From Taenia hydatigena (taxonomy: Eukaryota; Platyhelminthes; Cestoda; Cyclophyllidea; Taeniidae), in contig JADWOT020000003.1 of NCBI GenBank assembly GCA_036345935.2, positions 23,392,509 through 23,456,508 on the forward strand: a stretch of DNA of 64,000 nucleotides, in the 5' to 3' direction. Made by a program: the position numbers and the translations under genes. Numbering within the stretch: position 1 is the first letter of the stretch; each line of letters opens with the position of its first letter. The notes under the pieces were generated by a model. That model was not told the DNA's origin. It saw nothing but the letters and a program-made list of their open reading frames with translations, and did no database searches. Shown in pieces: positions 35,561 through 48,371 of this stretch.

Positions 35561-36890
35561 GTAATTTCTAGGTCTGTCGGCGCTGCACTAACATAAAATC
35601 TCTTCCATTGGCCGATCTTCCAGCTTCATGGTCATGAAGTAGGAGTTAGAGAGGAAAAATTGTAAAATTTTAAGTTTTTAGAAGTTGTTGGTAGTGGTGG
35701 AGTTTATTATATTTAAATATTATATTACATTAAAATAATGACATAAACATATATATGTTTTCTGCGCACTTACTGAGAATACATTGAATTAAAGTCAGTA
35801 GTCTTTACTGTCTTCCATGTTCTCTCAACGAAAGCATTCAAGAAGCTTCAATTCTTTGTTTGATCTTATTTGTTCCTATTTAAAGCCAAAATTCCTATCA
35901 CAACAGCTTTGTAGTCGCTTTAGTAAAAATTGGTTGCGAGGTACCCTTTGATTCTGGGCTAATGATCTATGCATCTTCAGTAACAAATTCGCAGTTATTA
36001 CATTATAATTGCGAAAACAAGATAAAGTTATTTAATATTAGGCTAAATCGAGACTGTGAATTTGAAAAGTACATAAAGAGAGGCTATCATGGCAGTGCCA
36101 CATGCAGTAGAAAGAGTGTACTTCAGAATGGAAGTCACTGAATCGTTCCTTTTGCTAAGTCATCTTGCAAAGAATAGTTGCTCAAGGAGAGTAAAGTAAT
36201 ACTCAACAGCAGTAATGCACTCGAATGTTGAAAGCACTTTGATAGTGCACACAAGTCCGTAATCCAGTGGCAATCTGGGTTGTAGAGGTCCCGTTTCCAG
36301 CTTACCTGTGCAAAAGTCATATCTGTCAAAAATATTTCTGTGAAACACTCAATCCTGGACTCATAGTCGACGCACAATCTGTCGAAAATTTGCAGGGACT
36401 AAAAAAACGTTCGGTGGAGGGGTTCAGGGCTACAGCTTAATCATTCGCGAACAAATAAACTTCAGAAAGTCTGCATACGCCAGGTGACAAGACAGATAGA
36501 TGTAGAGTCTGTTATGCAATGAGACGGAACGCCCCAAGATACCGCAGTCGTACTATCAAATCCATTTATTACGGTGTTGCCACTCTAAAATAAATTAGAT
36601 GCTGGATTTGGTCCCTGAATATAAGAGCAACAGTTTAGAAAAGTGATTAAGTGAATTTTGATTTTACCTTTATTTTTTGCCTAATTCTATTTTGGTGTGT
36701 CTAAGTCTTCCTAGGTTTGATCTAAGTTATCCCATGCGCCGTGAGAATACGTCAATCGTCCTCCTTGTACAGCTCACATTTCAACCTAGTTTAGGGTTCG
36801 AGATGTCTTCGCTTTTAGCGTCAAGCTGTCTCAGATTCCAAAAGTTAGGACATCACCATGTCACGAAATGGTAGGTCAAGGACGCAGAAT
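35561..36890. other. AT-rich intergenic stretch, nothing recognised
   Basis: No gene, RNA gene or repeat recognised; open frames around 36135-36377 and 36677-36874 are motif-free. Confidence 0.55.
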
Positions 36891-37120
36891 TTGTGGATGC
36901 CGTCTTACCTCAAAATTTAAACATTTTTCACATCCAGGTGGCCTCTGTGTTCCCCACTTCGGGGAACGTTAAAGATGTCAAAATGGGGAGAAGGGGGGCG
37001 AAGGAGAAATAGGGCGACAAACGGTGGCGAGCATGGCATCCGGTGAGAGAGACAGACCAGGGAGCATACAGGTGTCAGTTGCAGGAAGGTGGAGTCATGC
37101 CACAACTAAACTTCAACTTC
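36891..37120. promoter_or_regulatory. GC-richer island with a perfect short hairpin
   Basis: GTTCCCC-ACTTC-GGGGAAC (36949-36967) is a 7-bp perfect stem, extendable by two G-T wobbles, within a purine-rich, GC-richer block that also has GACAG and TGTCAG near 37050-37080. Possible structured RNA or cis-regulatory element. No coding gene. Confidence 0.25.
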
Positions 37121-39470
37121 CGCTCTACTGTGGTTTCGCAAAACATCCGTTTTGAAGGAACTCCATCATACGCTATAAGCTTGATCAAACCAGAACAGAT
37201 GTGACGAAAGCTAGCCAAAATGGATTTCTAGGAAAACTTGCGAGTTGGTTTTAATGGTTTTTGGCCTGACGACTTTAATCAGCACTCCCAATCGCTGCAG
37301 GGATTGCAAATAGCCTTAAGAGAAATTTAACAGGAGAAGGTTTTACAACTAAAGTGTTCTATGACTTCTTTATTATTTGCTTGCAGTGTATCTATGACGG
37401 GATATTAAAATGCTCTCGATTCATCGAAATAGGAGAAATTTAAATGAGACTTAATCAAAATAATCCAATTAGTAGCACTAGCTAAAAACGCACTGCCAAT
37501 TCAAAAGTGTGTGAAAAATTTAGACAGGACATTGTTTCTTTCTCTCCATAAGGGAACCTGTTTATTAATGATAAGTACTCAGCAAGCTTAAAATAATTAA
37601 GACAGCTGTGCTGAAGTCATTTCAGAAACAATTTACCAATGGCCAAAATGTATAGTAATGGATATGACTGATAAGTAATTTTTTTGTTACTCTACCACAT
37701 TTAACCAAAATTGCTAATTTTCTCGTACACTTAATTTTCCTGTAATGGAAATCTCATAGCTTCAAAATACATGCAAGAATAAAGCTGGCAACGATAATGA
37801 AGTCAAGAAAGAAAAAACAAATTATGAACATACCGAAGAAAAATCCCCTTTTTGTTAACCCGATTCCTTTTGAATAGCAAAATAATTGCGTCTCTAAGCA
37901 AAAAAGCAGACTGTTAGGTTTGAAGTTTCATCACCAGGCCTCTAAGTAAGGTAAGATAAGAATCTAGCTGTCACACCTACAATGGCTCCTGGACACCGAA
38001 TTGTCGAAATCAAACAGTGTATGCTGAAGACTCTTTGGCAATGCGAAGTGAAATTATTGGCCTAAAATGGCCAGGATCCATTTTAATAACCACATTTTTG
38101 CCTTTACTGAAGCTCATTTATAGAAGCAAACAAGACCATATTTGTTTTCTTGGATTCATACTCAAAAGGATTTATTCTTCGGTTTTTAGCAAAAGTCATT
38201 AATAGCCACAGGGCCTACGTTTCAATATTTTTAAACCTAGAATTAAGAAGATGTTCTTTTACACACATCTACCACTTCATGTTAAAATAATGCAGTAGAC
38301 AGATGATGGATAAAATGTCTGTCTTTATCCTCCTTGATTTTACTTTAATTAGTTAGTCTTCTTAAAATACGAATTCATTTAAAGAACCAGTAATTATTCA
38401 TAGAAACCACAGCGCTTTATTCACAAAATCAACGGCTTTCCCATTAGATAAAAGCGGGTAGACCAAAGAGTATCCATAAAAGGCAAATCATCAGATATAA
38501 TAAACAAAATATCCTGCTGTCAAAAGGATAATAGCCAACCTATGGTAAATCTAGACAATGCAAACTTAAAATTGACTGTTTGCGACTGTGAAGTCGTAAC
38601 TAACTATGCCATTTTAATGGAGGTCTTTGGGTGCGAAAGTCACCGTTCTTGGAGGGGTTAATAATGCTTTAGATTGTTTTCGTGTGCCTATTTGAAGGAG
38701 TTATGAGAAGAGTCACTTTGTCCACCCTAACCAAAGCACTGGCGGTATCAATTAGTGCTTATGGCAAATAACTATGTTAAATTGGGCTCTCTTATAGTGC
38801 CTTCTCTTTTCTCTCTGTCATCTTGCAAATGACGCGGAGGGTGTCAAGCTATTTCAATAGCCCAACCAAGGCATCCAAGTAGACTTTGATGGAGGCTGGT
38901 GTAAATATCAATGCAGCAAAAGACTGAGAGACTTGTAGAATATCTTAGTTTAAGTTTGCAGCCAATTTGTCATCTTGGGCATTCTCCATGGTTGCTACTG
39001 TGCTTCGACCATTACAACTCTTTCAGTAAATTTTCAACATCGAAACATGGAGATAATACCATGAATTTCTACCAAGGGAAGAGGTACTTCGTCCTCCTTT
39101 AATCGCTCCAATCACTTCACCGAAGATGATTTGGATCTGTTTACACTTGACCTCATTAAAAATATAAAGATAGGCTCACATTTGGAAGTTATTCCAAAGT
39201 TCAAATTATTTGAGTAGGTCTTTCAAGTAGTTCCAAGCTGGAAAAAAAACGTTTATACCGCTTTTGGAAGGCAATTTTATGAGATTTTGTCAGTAAACTA
39301 TCCAAGTTACTTTTAAGGGCTTCAATGAGTGCCAGTGTATTGAAATAATTTGTAGGTCGAAGTATGCAAGCTAGGGAGCCAGTTGAAGAGATCTGAGGAG
39401 AAGAAGAATGCCAGGGTACTAAAAGCAAACATCTTTTTACATTATAGGCTAAGCTCACTTTTCTTCTCAC
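37121..39470. other. AT-rich intergenic stretch, nothing recognised
   Basis: No gene, RNA gene or repeat recognised. Confidence 0.55.
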
Positions 39471-39720
39471 TTGATGGATGGGGTGAGATGCAGTCGCCTG
39501 ATTACCGATCAATCAGATAATGGGTAGTCTTCCGTCCAGCTAATTGGATGGACCATCCGCGTTCCCAATACCAGACTAGAGGTGACAGTTTGGGATATCT
39601 GATGTTACGGGCCCAACGATAGTTCCTCACGAAGATGTGGCAGATTGCCAGGTCAAATCTGTCAAATGTAGGAGAAGAAGGGGGTGACAAATAAGTGCTT
39701 AAATTGGCACGAGCTTAAAT
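39471..39720. promoter_or_regulatory. Island with TGACAG/TGTCAA sites
   Basis: TGACAG near 39582, TGTCAA near 39660 and TGACAA near 39685 lie in a GC-richer block. Both strands are open for 62-103 codons over parts of it, without motifs. Candidate regulatory element. Confidence 0.25.
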
Positions 39721-42299
39721 CACACATATCGATGGGTGGGAGCTTCGAGGAGGAATAGAAAAATTCTCCAGTTAATCGATCATTTTGATTGTCTATAATC
39801 CACTTTAATAACTTAATAGTGCTCACGAGACGTTGACATCCAGCATTACCTCGGTGAAGGTTGGTGGCAAAGCATAGATTTAGTGTACATCAGAGGTAGC
39901 AACTACCAAATCTAAGTGATAATTCAATGTGGAAAAGCTGTATGCAAAATTAATAATAAATTTCTACGAAGCAGGGAATCCAGCATAGTAGATTGATTAA
40001 TGGCTGATTAAGTGCAGGTCAAGAGGATTAAAACAACTTTCAAATGAAAATTTATCTTTGTTCGCATATTTTTCCGAAAAATGGCAGAGGCATGCAATAA
40101 GCTGTCGATGATCCATGACTAAAATCTTCAATCTCAACTTTTAATGACGAAACGGGAGGTTACATAATTAACAGAGTCTAAAAATGATCAGCAGATGACT
40201 ACGCTAATCTTTTTTTCATTCCGTGATGGTCAGATTTACAAATTGTAGAACAAAATACTACCATTTCTTGGTAGAATTTTGGTTTACCTTTGAATAGTGA
40301 ATTTCTCATGTTAGAAGCGCTCAATTGAAGGATCCTCGAATCAGATAAGATCATCATAAAATACTCTTTTTGCCTGGCACTTTGTCATTTATCTCCCACC
40401 ATCTTTTCATCGCCTAATTATGGGGTCAACTCTGCTATTATTAATGAGATAATGTTCCACCACTTTCCTGTCAATCACTTTATCAATGTTAAAGTACACA
40501 GATTCATCATTACCATTGGAATCCTGTGGGAAAATTATGAATGGCCAACACCTATTTCATGATATTCATGGAAGAAGGGGGAAGTTTGATGCAATTACCA
40601 ACTTGTCATACGTGTCACTCCACTTTCTGCCTATCCAATGAAGGCATGTACATTGCCAACAACATGGCCAAGTTGATTTGACTCGATTTGAAATGACTTG
40701 ATTTGATTTGATCTTGTCTGTAGTTGAAGGCATTCCATCAATTATCGCAGATGCAATGACAATGTAACCGACAGTTATTACGAGTAAGACAGTAAGCAGG
40801 TAAAGAGATTAGGATACACTAACATAGTTGCAAGTTACGAGACCTTCAATTAAAGGCATTTTAAGAAAGAGCCAATTTACAGGTTTCTACCTATTTTGAC
40901 TAAATTGCAATTCGTAAAATTCTTGGGAACAATTTCTTAAGACGTATTTCAAAGTTGGTTAAACAGTAGAGAGAACATAAACCACGGAAATTTAACGGAA
41001 TGCGCAATTTTGGGGCTTCACTATAGATTGGCTAATGTCTTAACACCTGTCACTTGATTCAGCAAAGAATTAGTTGTTACGTATGAAGAAGTTATAGAAT
41101 TCTAGCCATCATTCATTGCTTTGCAAGCAATTGAAACGAACAGCTTAATTTATGAATGATTCAAAGTGGCATGTTGTCGATTTCTCGGTCTGTCGGTGGA
41201 TTCGCCTCTACGTTAAAACCATCGATTGCATATTACTTCCGATAGTACCTACTGATGTTTTGAAAGACTAGTATCCTCTTGGTAATGAGAAGTGAAAACT
41301 TGTCGACATATTTTACCTTGCTACCGTCAAAGTACCTTCTTAACGCGTTGTGAAGCATACAAGTTAAAATAGATCGATTGAATTTTATTTGTTTGAGGTG
41401 CAAATTGTATGGTTTTATCAAGTGGACTCGTTTCCAAGCCCTAAAAGTTATCGGTATGCCTCAGTCTGCTATCTATGACGCACTCATCAAAAAATTGCAG
41501 TCATGCTTTAAATGTATAGCAAGTGGGGCAGTCGTGATTGGCGAAAAATTGTTGCATGGCATTTACCTCTTTAAGCGGTGTCCACTGATTACTGCCTAAC
41601 GGATACTAGAAAATGGCTGTTCTTATTGCACACCATCGCTCATGCTTAGCCATTCCTCCCACCAGCAACTTACACTTCTGAAACTTGTAGCGGCTCGTCA
41701 ACGAACATTACGATCTCTTTCCGAGCCCAAATATTTATATTTGAGGTTTCGATGCACTTCCAAAGTGTGTAGATACAATCAATTTTAAAATGCCTAGTCT
41801 GAAAATTGGCTGAACAAGAACCTTTTCACAGACAACGCAATATCCCATACTTCATAAATTTACAAAACTGATCCGCGCGAAGATCTGCACATTAGGTTAG
41901 GATGGGGAAAGAAAGGAAGGAGTGTTAATCCTACCATTATTTTCTGTAAATCTTAGTGTTCACCGAGCTTTTTTGACATCAACATTAAATAATCATATAA
42001 AAAATACACTAAGGCAGGAAATTGAATGCTTGCGCTTAAATTGGTTGCTGTTAGAAACATCATACTTTTCTGAAAGTGGACTTAGCAAAGCACTCGCATC
42101 CCTCTGAAGCGGAACATCAGACAGCGAAAGTTCTTTTTTGATAACCAAAAATAGCATTCACAATAGCACTTGCGATAAAATATTTAGTCGCATGAGCATT
42201 GTTTACATAGGCATAGACGTGTTTTATTTGATGTTTGGCTTTAATCTTTGAGTACATGTATCCAAAACTCGCTGTCTCATATTTTTTTTATTAAATTTA
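39721..42299. other. AT-rich intergenic stretch with one short tandem repeat
   Basis: Only the TTGATTTGA-type repeat (40672-40714) stands out. Open frames at 41233-41421 and 41378-41599 are motif-free. Confidence 0.5.
40672..40714. repeat. Imperfect tandem repeat of TTGATTTGAC-like units
   Basis: Four or five units of 5-10 bases built from GATTTGA, partly degenerate, seen directly. It may be simple slippage sequence. Confidence 0.6.
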
Positions 42300-42910
42300 C
42301 CCTCTACCTCCCTAATTACTCCTTTTCTTGACCTGATTTAACTTGACATTGTCATGATTTTTTCTTTCCTCCCCAACTATTCTTCTTCTCGTCCACCTCA
42401 TCTTCCTACGAGTAATCACATCTGATCGGTCTGAGGTGGCAGATAAGGGGACCTCGTCATTGTCACCAAAACTGAAACGTTCCCCTCTCTTTTCGTATGG
42501 TTTTGCAGGCTGAAAGGTTGACAAGCAGGAGGCATGACGGTTTTCTTCCGCACTACCTTGCCGCATCAAAAATCTGCGAGTTTGCAGCACAATACCGCTT
42601 TTCGCAAAACTGTCAGTTGTCTAATCAAACGTGACTACTCCTGCACCTCCACCTCCTCTTCCTTCTACCCATCCACAATCCTTGCCACCGTGTGCTTGTA
42701 TCCCTGTGACATTGGGATGATGGGAGATTAGATTAATTATGCTCGTCCTTGCGTCGTTTGCCCCCGGTCTGTACTGTCACGGTCATCTGCCGTCATGCCG
42801 CCTCCTCCTTCCCTAGTCGACTGTCTGTTTTCCTCTAAGTTTCTCTGCCTCGTTGACTGGCTGAATGAATGGGACAAAATTGTCCTCCATCATGGTAAAC
42901 ATGACCACCT
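42300..42910. promoter_or_regulatory. TGACA-cluster island (candidate enhancer)
   Basis: Seven TGACA/TGTCA pentamers lie in 436 bases (starting 42344, 42350, 42461, 42519, 42611, 42707, 42775), in a GC-richer, CCTCC-rich block. Open frames on both strands (92 and 65 codons) have no recognisable domain. Function inferred from density and similarity to the other islands. Confidence 0.33.
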
Positions 42911-44285
42911 AGAGCTATAACCTGTCTCTAAACTGCGATAAACCATTTGGGAATAAAAGGATTGCAGTGTTAAACTGGAAACTACCAAATATTCCTTCTG
43001 AAAACGAATCGCTGCTTTCATTTTGGCTTGTTCCCCATTCATAGTATCGCTAGCAAACAAAGATTCTTTGGACCATATGCCATAATTGTTAAATTAAGTA
43101 TATATTGTGAATTTTGAATTTCAGCACCTTAAAAACGTAATCACTTGGGTATAATGGAGACTAGCAACATCTGTAGGCAATCGCTTGATTGAAGACGTAA
43201 AAGTGCATTTGCTGTAAATGCGTCACAAAATATGCCACTGAAGAAAGGTATCTGGTGGCGTAAAGCATACTTAAAAGAACCAAAAGCAGTCACTCGAAAA
43301 CTCCATAAAGTGTTGACATAAACTGTCCATAACCGTTTGTCCAACCCGGTATGTTCTTAAAGTACAGCGAAATTTATCCGGATTGTTATTTAATGCCAGC
43401 CTACTGTACGACAAAAATCGAAAAGAAACGGAATTTAACTCTAAGACCTTACTCCGGCAATATTTCCAAAGATTGCCGTTCAAATTAGCATTCTTACTCC
43501 GAAAAAAAGAGTTAAATTTAGAGGTGCATTTGTTGTCCCTATGCTGAGGGTGACTACACTGCACTCAAGAGAAGTGCTAAGCGCGCAACTCAAAGAAAGG
43601 CTTCGTGAGTGAGTTTATTTCACTGTGATTTTGAATTCTTTGCCATCTCATTAGCCGCCACCAGAGTGATATTTGAAAATGGGCCTCAGAACTTCTCCTA
43701 GGTTAAATCCTAAGCACAAATATTAGTGTTTATAACACAAATTAAACTGCCTTATAGTGGTGAGGTTATTATGGATTCGAATTTTATAGTTTTTACAAAA
43801 TAGCCTAGACCATTATGTCAAGGAGGATTGAAGGACAATCAATTAGAAGGCTAGAGTGACTTCGACGTTAACTTTGTCCACTAAAAAGAACTCGTAAATC
43901 TGTTTACTTCACACAGAAGATTTATCGACCTTGTACAAGGGACCAATAAAATCCAGCTCCCATTCCTAATGGCCGAGTCAGTAAAAATTGCACATGCAGG
44001 AGGTTCCTTTTAATAAATTGAATAAGCGGTTAGCAATACTGTCATAATCAAAGATTGAGATCATTCATCTATGGCTGAAAAAGCAAAGAAGATTGAATGT
44101 CTTGCCTAAAGGTGCTGCAATGGCAAACTATTTGCAACACTACTCATCATTCTGATATGTCTAAATGGTACTTCATAAATCCGCAAAAGTATTTAAAATA
44201 ATCGCTCTTTTTTCATCCAATAAACTAATCAACTGACTCGGAGAACCTCTTACCTCCTGTCAAGAATCAGCTTGTAATATCTGGT
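42911..44285. other. AT-rich intergenic stretch, nothing recognised
   Basis: Open frames at 43141-43344 and 43271-43564 (minus strand, up to 97 codons) show no motif. No RNA gene or repeat. Confidence 0.5.
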
Positions 44286-44434
44286 AAGCCAAAGACGATA
44301 CCGCAATTCTACAATTTGATCCCAGGGTGAACAAAATTCTTCTGCCTCTTGGACTAATGCAGGGTCGAGACCAAGTATGCGAATCTTTACAACCCTCAAC
44401 GTTTCGTTTCATGTCAGCGATCCGCAAATTTTTA
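44286..44434 (+). repeat. Dispersed once-coding repeat, copy 2
   Basis: Partner of 29076-29224, same orientation, roughly 80% identical. It reads ILQFDPRVN, LLPLG, then ESLQPSTFRFMSAIRKFL and stops at TAG 44435. Differences between the copies are mainly synonymous, plus one in-frame codon gap. It is truncated right after the shared segment, where copy 1 stays open. Family unrecognised. Confidence 0.55.
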
Positions 44435-46890
44435 TAGAACTTAAAAGTTTGTGATTTAAACTAAGAACCTAACCCATAGGCTATATCGACTTCGGAGGAT
44501 GGGTCGCCAAAACGCTTACTACTTACTCTTCCTTCATGTTCCCATTCTTTCGTCTGACACCAGCATTTGACAATTACATGGAGAATAAAGTGGATGAGCA
44601 GTTAAAAAATGGAGTTAAATTGGAGAATAAGGTGCTCACGGACAAATCATTGGCTGCTAACGTCACAGTATTTCTTTTAAAAAGTAGAGTTTGTTTCCTC
44701 TTCTGTGATGATACTAGTTAGGAATCCTAATTGTGCTGACAGAGAAACCTACACTGATTCTTTACTTTGAAATCTGATTTTGGATTTTGAAAGTTTTAAA
44801 CAAAAGTTAACCTAATAGAATATAACTGATAACCCTAAAGACAGTCGGTCTTTCCTTTGTGTGGCTTTTAATACCTTTTTTCCCTCCTGCAATACTGGCT
44901 TTTCAAACTAGACCGGTAGAGAATTCACGGCAATCCTGAAAGAGCAAATGCCATAAAGTTTGCCCCGCTGTGAAATTTTGGCTTATGATGTTAGCATACC
45001 AAATAAGTTACTAGCAAAAATATTCAGCTGTGATAAAATCCTTCTCCTCATTACATAGTCTGCCATTTAATAGCACTCCGAAATCAATTGTTGTAAAAAA
45101 TGCAAAGTCAAATGAAATTGTACATATTTCATTCCTTCACCATCTTCTTTACAGGATAAGTAAGACATTTCAACCAGAATTCGAAGTTTAGTTACACACT
45201 AAAAATTAAAACAGCACTTTGATGTCTTGTTTCCACACATCCTGATGCAGTGCCATTATCACCTTTTGTGAAAGCAGATGTTCCGTCCTTCACTCTAGCA
45301 AGAGGTAGCAGTAGAACTTCGATAGCTTCCAGTCTTGAAATGGTTATTCTAGGTAGAGATACAAAACACCCAAAAATATCAAAACGCACCACTTCACCCT
45401 GCAGGACATTAAGCATCTAGCATTCCTCTGGCCTTTACGCATCATCACATTTAATCATCCTTTTTTTATAAAAATTCGCTGGTTGTTTCCTGTCTTTCAC
45501 AAAAATTTGACCAAATCGGTGGCGATGGGGTCAATTGGATGCAAGACCATACTTTCTCTTTTTGACAGTTTGGAGGGAAAAATAAGGCAGCAGCGGGTAG
45601 CTTTGATGTCTACAGAATACATGTGTGCTTTAAAAGTGGAAAAAAAGACTACGTCATCGCAAAGAGTAATAGAATGCACTTTCTTTTCTCTTTTTATTTA
45701 TAAAGTGACCATTCATTCATCCTATCGTTTTCTTTTTTCCATCTCTGTTGGGAGTCTATTGCAGGAGGGTGCCTGCTGGTGCTCCAGGATGCACCGTGCC
45801 CGTCTGGCTTAGGGGCGAGTGAAAAATGACGTTTCTGGAAGATTTACTCGCTTTTGGTGTTTAACCCGATGCAACCGACTGCATTTGTACTGTAGACTAG
45901 GTGGAAACTAGAAAGGAATGAAAAAGGAACATTGATCGATGAAAACGCATTTTCTCCACCGTTATTATTAATTGAGGCCTCGCCAACTTTTTTAGCTTCC
46001 ATTAAGCCCAAACCTTTCTTTTCAACCAAAACATTGTTTTTATGCTCCCAAAGCATCCACCTGGCCCATTTTGGTAAAAATCCATAAGCTTATTTAATTG
46101 CAAAACCCAGAACTTAAAAATAATGCATTATTTTCTGGTTTTCATAAGTTAGCAGCCTTCTTAAACCTTTAAAGCCTACATCACCTGATGCTTATTCCGG
46201 TTCATGATGATGTGGAGTGGGAACACTTTTTACCAGCGAATTTTCATAGAATTTCTCTTAAGTAAGGGAAAAGAGATCACCTATTTACCGACCGACACTT
46301 TGAATGCAGACACTCAAAATGTAGTACCTCTGTGTACAGAGGAACTAAAGACATCTGATAAAGTAATATCTTGGAAGACATGCAAGGAACAAGATTTAAT
46401 CAAACACCTTTAGCAACTAAGTTGCGTGTTTGAGCCAACTGTCAGGTAGTAGAAGCAATTGATGCCTATTTCAATGTTTGGTTATGGATGCAGCAGGGGC
46501 TTAAGGATCGGCTTTAGTGGCAAATGTTGAACATGGAGCGTGACAACTCATTGGCCACGTAGAACGCTTAGCGATTTCAACCAAATCGCATATTGTTTGG
46601 CTGATTCTTTAATCCAAAGATATCGCAATGGCAATCATTTATTTGACATTCGGTAAGTCCAGTAACTATTCCCAAATCTATGACCTAAATTCTTTTTCCA
46701 CTCTGTTAGGTGGCAAACCACAAATTCCTTCATGTAAGGAGAATAAATAGGTTTTTATAACTGATAACTCAGAATCGCATTGACTTTGTGTTTTCAAGCA
46801 AAACTCATTCAAGTGGTCAGACCCAAGGTGACTTTTAAGGTAAACACCATTAACTGGGACTCTGTAACACACCTGACGATTTTAACCATA
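44435..46890. other. AT-rich intergenic stretch, nothing recognised
   Basis: Several open frames of 60-109 codons (for example 45483-45812) lack motifs and are probably chance. No RNA gene recognised. Confidence 0.5.
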
Positions 46891-47290
46891 TTTATGGATC
46901 CGAGAGGTGCAAAGAAGAGGTACGGAAAGTTGACAAGCACGTTGTTGTTAGATTCTAGGAGGCAACGGACCAAGAGACATGGAGCACGGGAGAGTAATTA
47001 TATTCAATTGACTAAGATCCTCTCCCTCTTCCCCACTTCATGAGATAATTGCTATGGTACTTGACAGTAGACATGGCGGTTAAATGTCAGAGCCTTTCGG
47101 CCCAATGGCATTGAGGCAAGTTGGACACGCATACAACGCGGAACGCTCTTACGCTTCAAGTAAAAAAACGTCGCGACTATTTTCGCGTCTGAAAGATGTG
47201 AACACAATGATCACAGCCTGTCTGCAACCATCAGGCGATTGGCTACCAGTCATAACAACTTGCTCGTTTTAAATTTCTGCATTTCGACAA
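46891..47290. promoter_or_regulatory. GC-richer island, possible regulatory element
   Basis: Higher GC than its flanks, with TTGACAAGC near 46930 and CTTGACAGTAGACATGG near 47060. Open frames cross it (46780-47043 and 47084-47272) without domains. Weak candidate. Confidence 0.22.
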
Positions 47291-47729
47291 GCTAATTATC
47301 TAAAACCTTTGCAGAACTGAGAGAGGAGAAGGTTCTTTGATTTTTTATCGAAAAATGAGAGTCACGTTTCGAAGGTGAAATAACGATGTCGACATGCAGT
47401 TTTTTCTGAGCAAAAAAGTAAAAGCTTTAATGATTCTGCTGAAACAGTTTTTTTGCAGAAAGTACTAACGTGTAAAAAGGAACAGACAACTTCATTCACC
47501 AATGTCGGATAAAGGCCAAATTAACAAGTTTAATTGAACTTATAAATTGGAGGTGGTATGGCCTTTGACAAACCCATGTCTCTCAAAATGCCATCGCCTC
47601 CTATGCAACCGTACAAACTAGTTATAAATTTGTCCAAAAATATTGGATTTTGACGCGCCATGGGTGATGACTTAAAAAAACACGTTAAATAGGTCTACAA
47701 TTCAGTATTTCCCATTTTGTTCTTCGGAC
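47291..47729. other. AT-rich stretch, nothing recognised
   Basis: No gene or repeat recognised. Confidence 0.55.
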
Positions 47730-48371
47730 GAACCGCCTCTGCTCTGTCCACATGCCCTTCTTGTATTAGCAGAACGACGATTTTGAACCGGGCTCGCATT
47801 TTATGCGCTATCAGACGAATGCACGGTATTCGCTTCGTAAATCAATAAGCTGACGTCAAATTTTCTGACGTATTTGACTTCAAAACCACCTATCATACAA
47901 AACTTTCACTGCATTAAATCAACCGTAACAAAAAGAAACAAAATCGATTTGAGTTTTTTTCGGTGGACTCTCCTTCCTGCATTGTTGACTCAAACCCCGT
48001 GTCAGATACCGACCATGATGGCGGTTGTCAAAATCCTGTCCTCCTTAGCGCCACCACATCCGAAAAGCGGGCACAGATGGGGTTTGAGCATCTGCTGGGG
48101 TGTCAAGAGGTTGTCAACTTTCCGCTACGTTGAGTGGGGCCTAGAAAAGGGGAACAGGAGTAAGAATGTTGATAGGGTGGGAATGGAGGAAATCAGGCGT
48201 ATAACGCGGCAACCACTTGTCAACAGGGTGGCCTTCTGTATGGCTTTTTCTGCCCCGCCACAACTGCTGACAGAGGGACTGAATTTAATCTACTTGCATT
48301 TCAGAGGTTTTCGACTCCAGTCTGACAAGGGATATCAGAGGTTACTTGACTCCCTGACTGAGCAAAAATAA
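47730..48371. promoter_or_regulatory. Densest TGTCA/TGACA island (candidate enhancer)
   Basis: Seven TGTCA/TGACA pentamers lie within 328 bases (starting 48000, 48026, 48101, 48112, 48218, 48268, 48323); three read TTGTCAA/C. This is roughly ten times chance expectation. A 165-codon plus-strand frame spans 47874-48371 but shows no domain or splice logic, and composition alone would favour open frames here. I treat it as a probable regulatory block rather than a gene; a small unknown exon cannot be excluded. Confidence 0.35.

Noticed and set aside
47874..48371. 165-codon plus-strand frame
   Set aside because: No recognised motif or splice context; the block is better described by its TGTCA/TGACA cluster, and GC-rich composition favours chance openness. 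Kept as an open possibility only.
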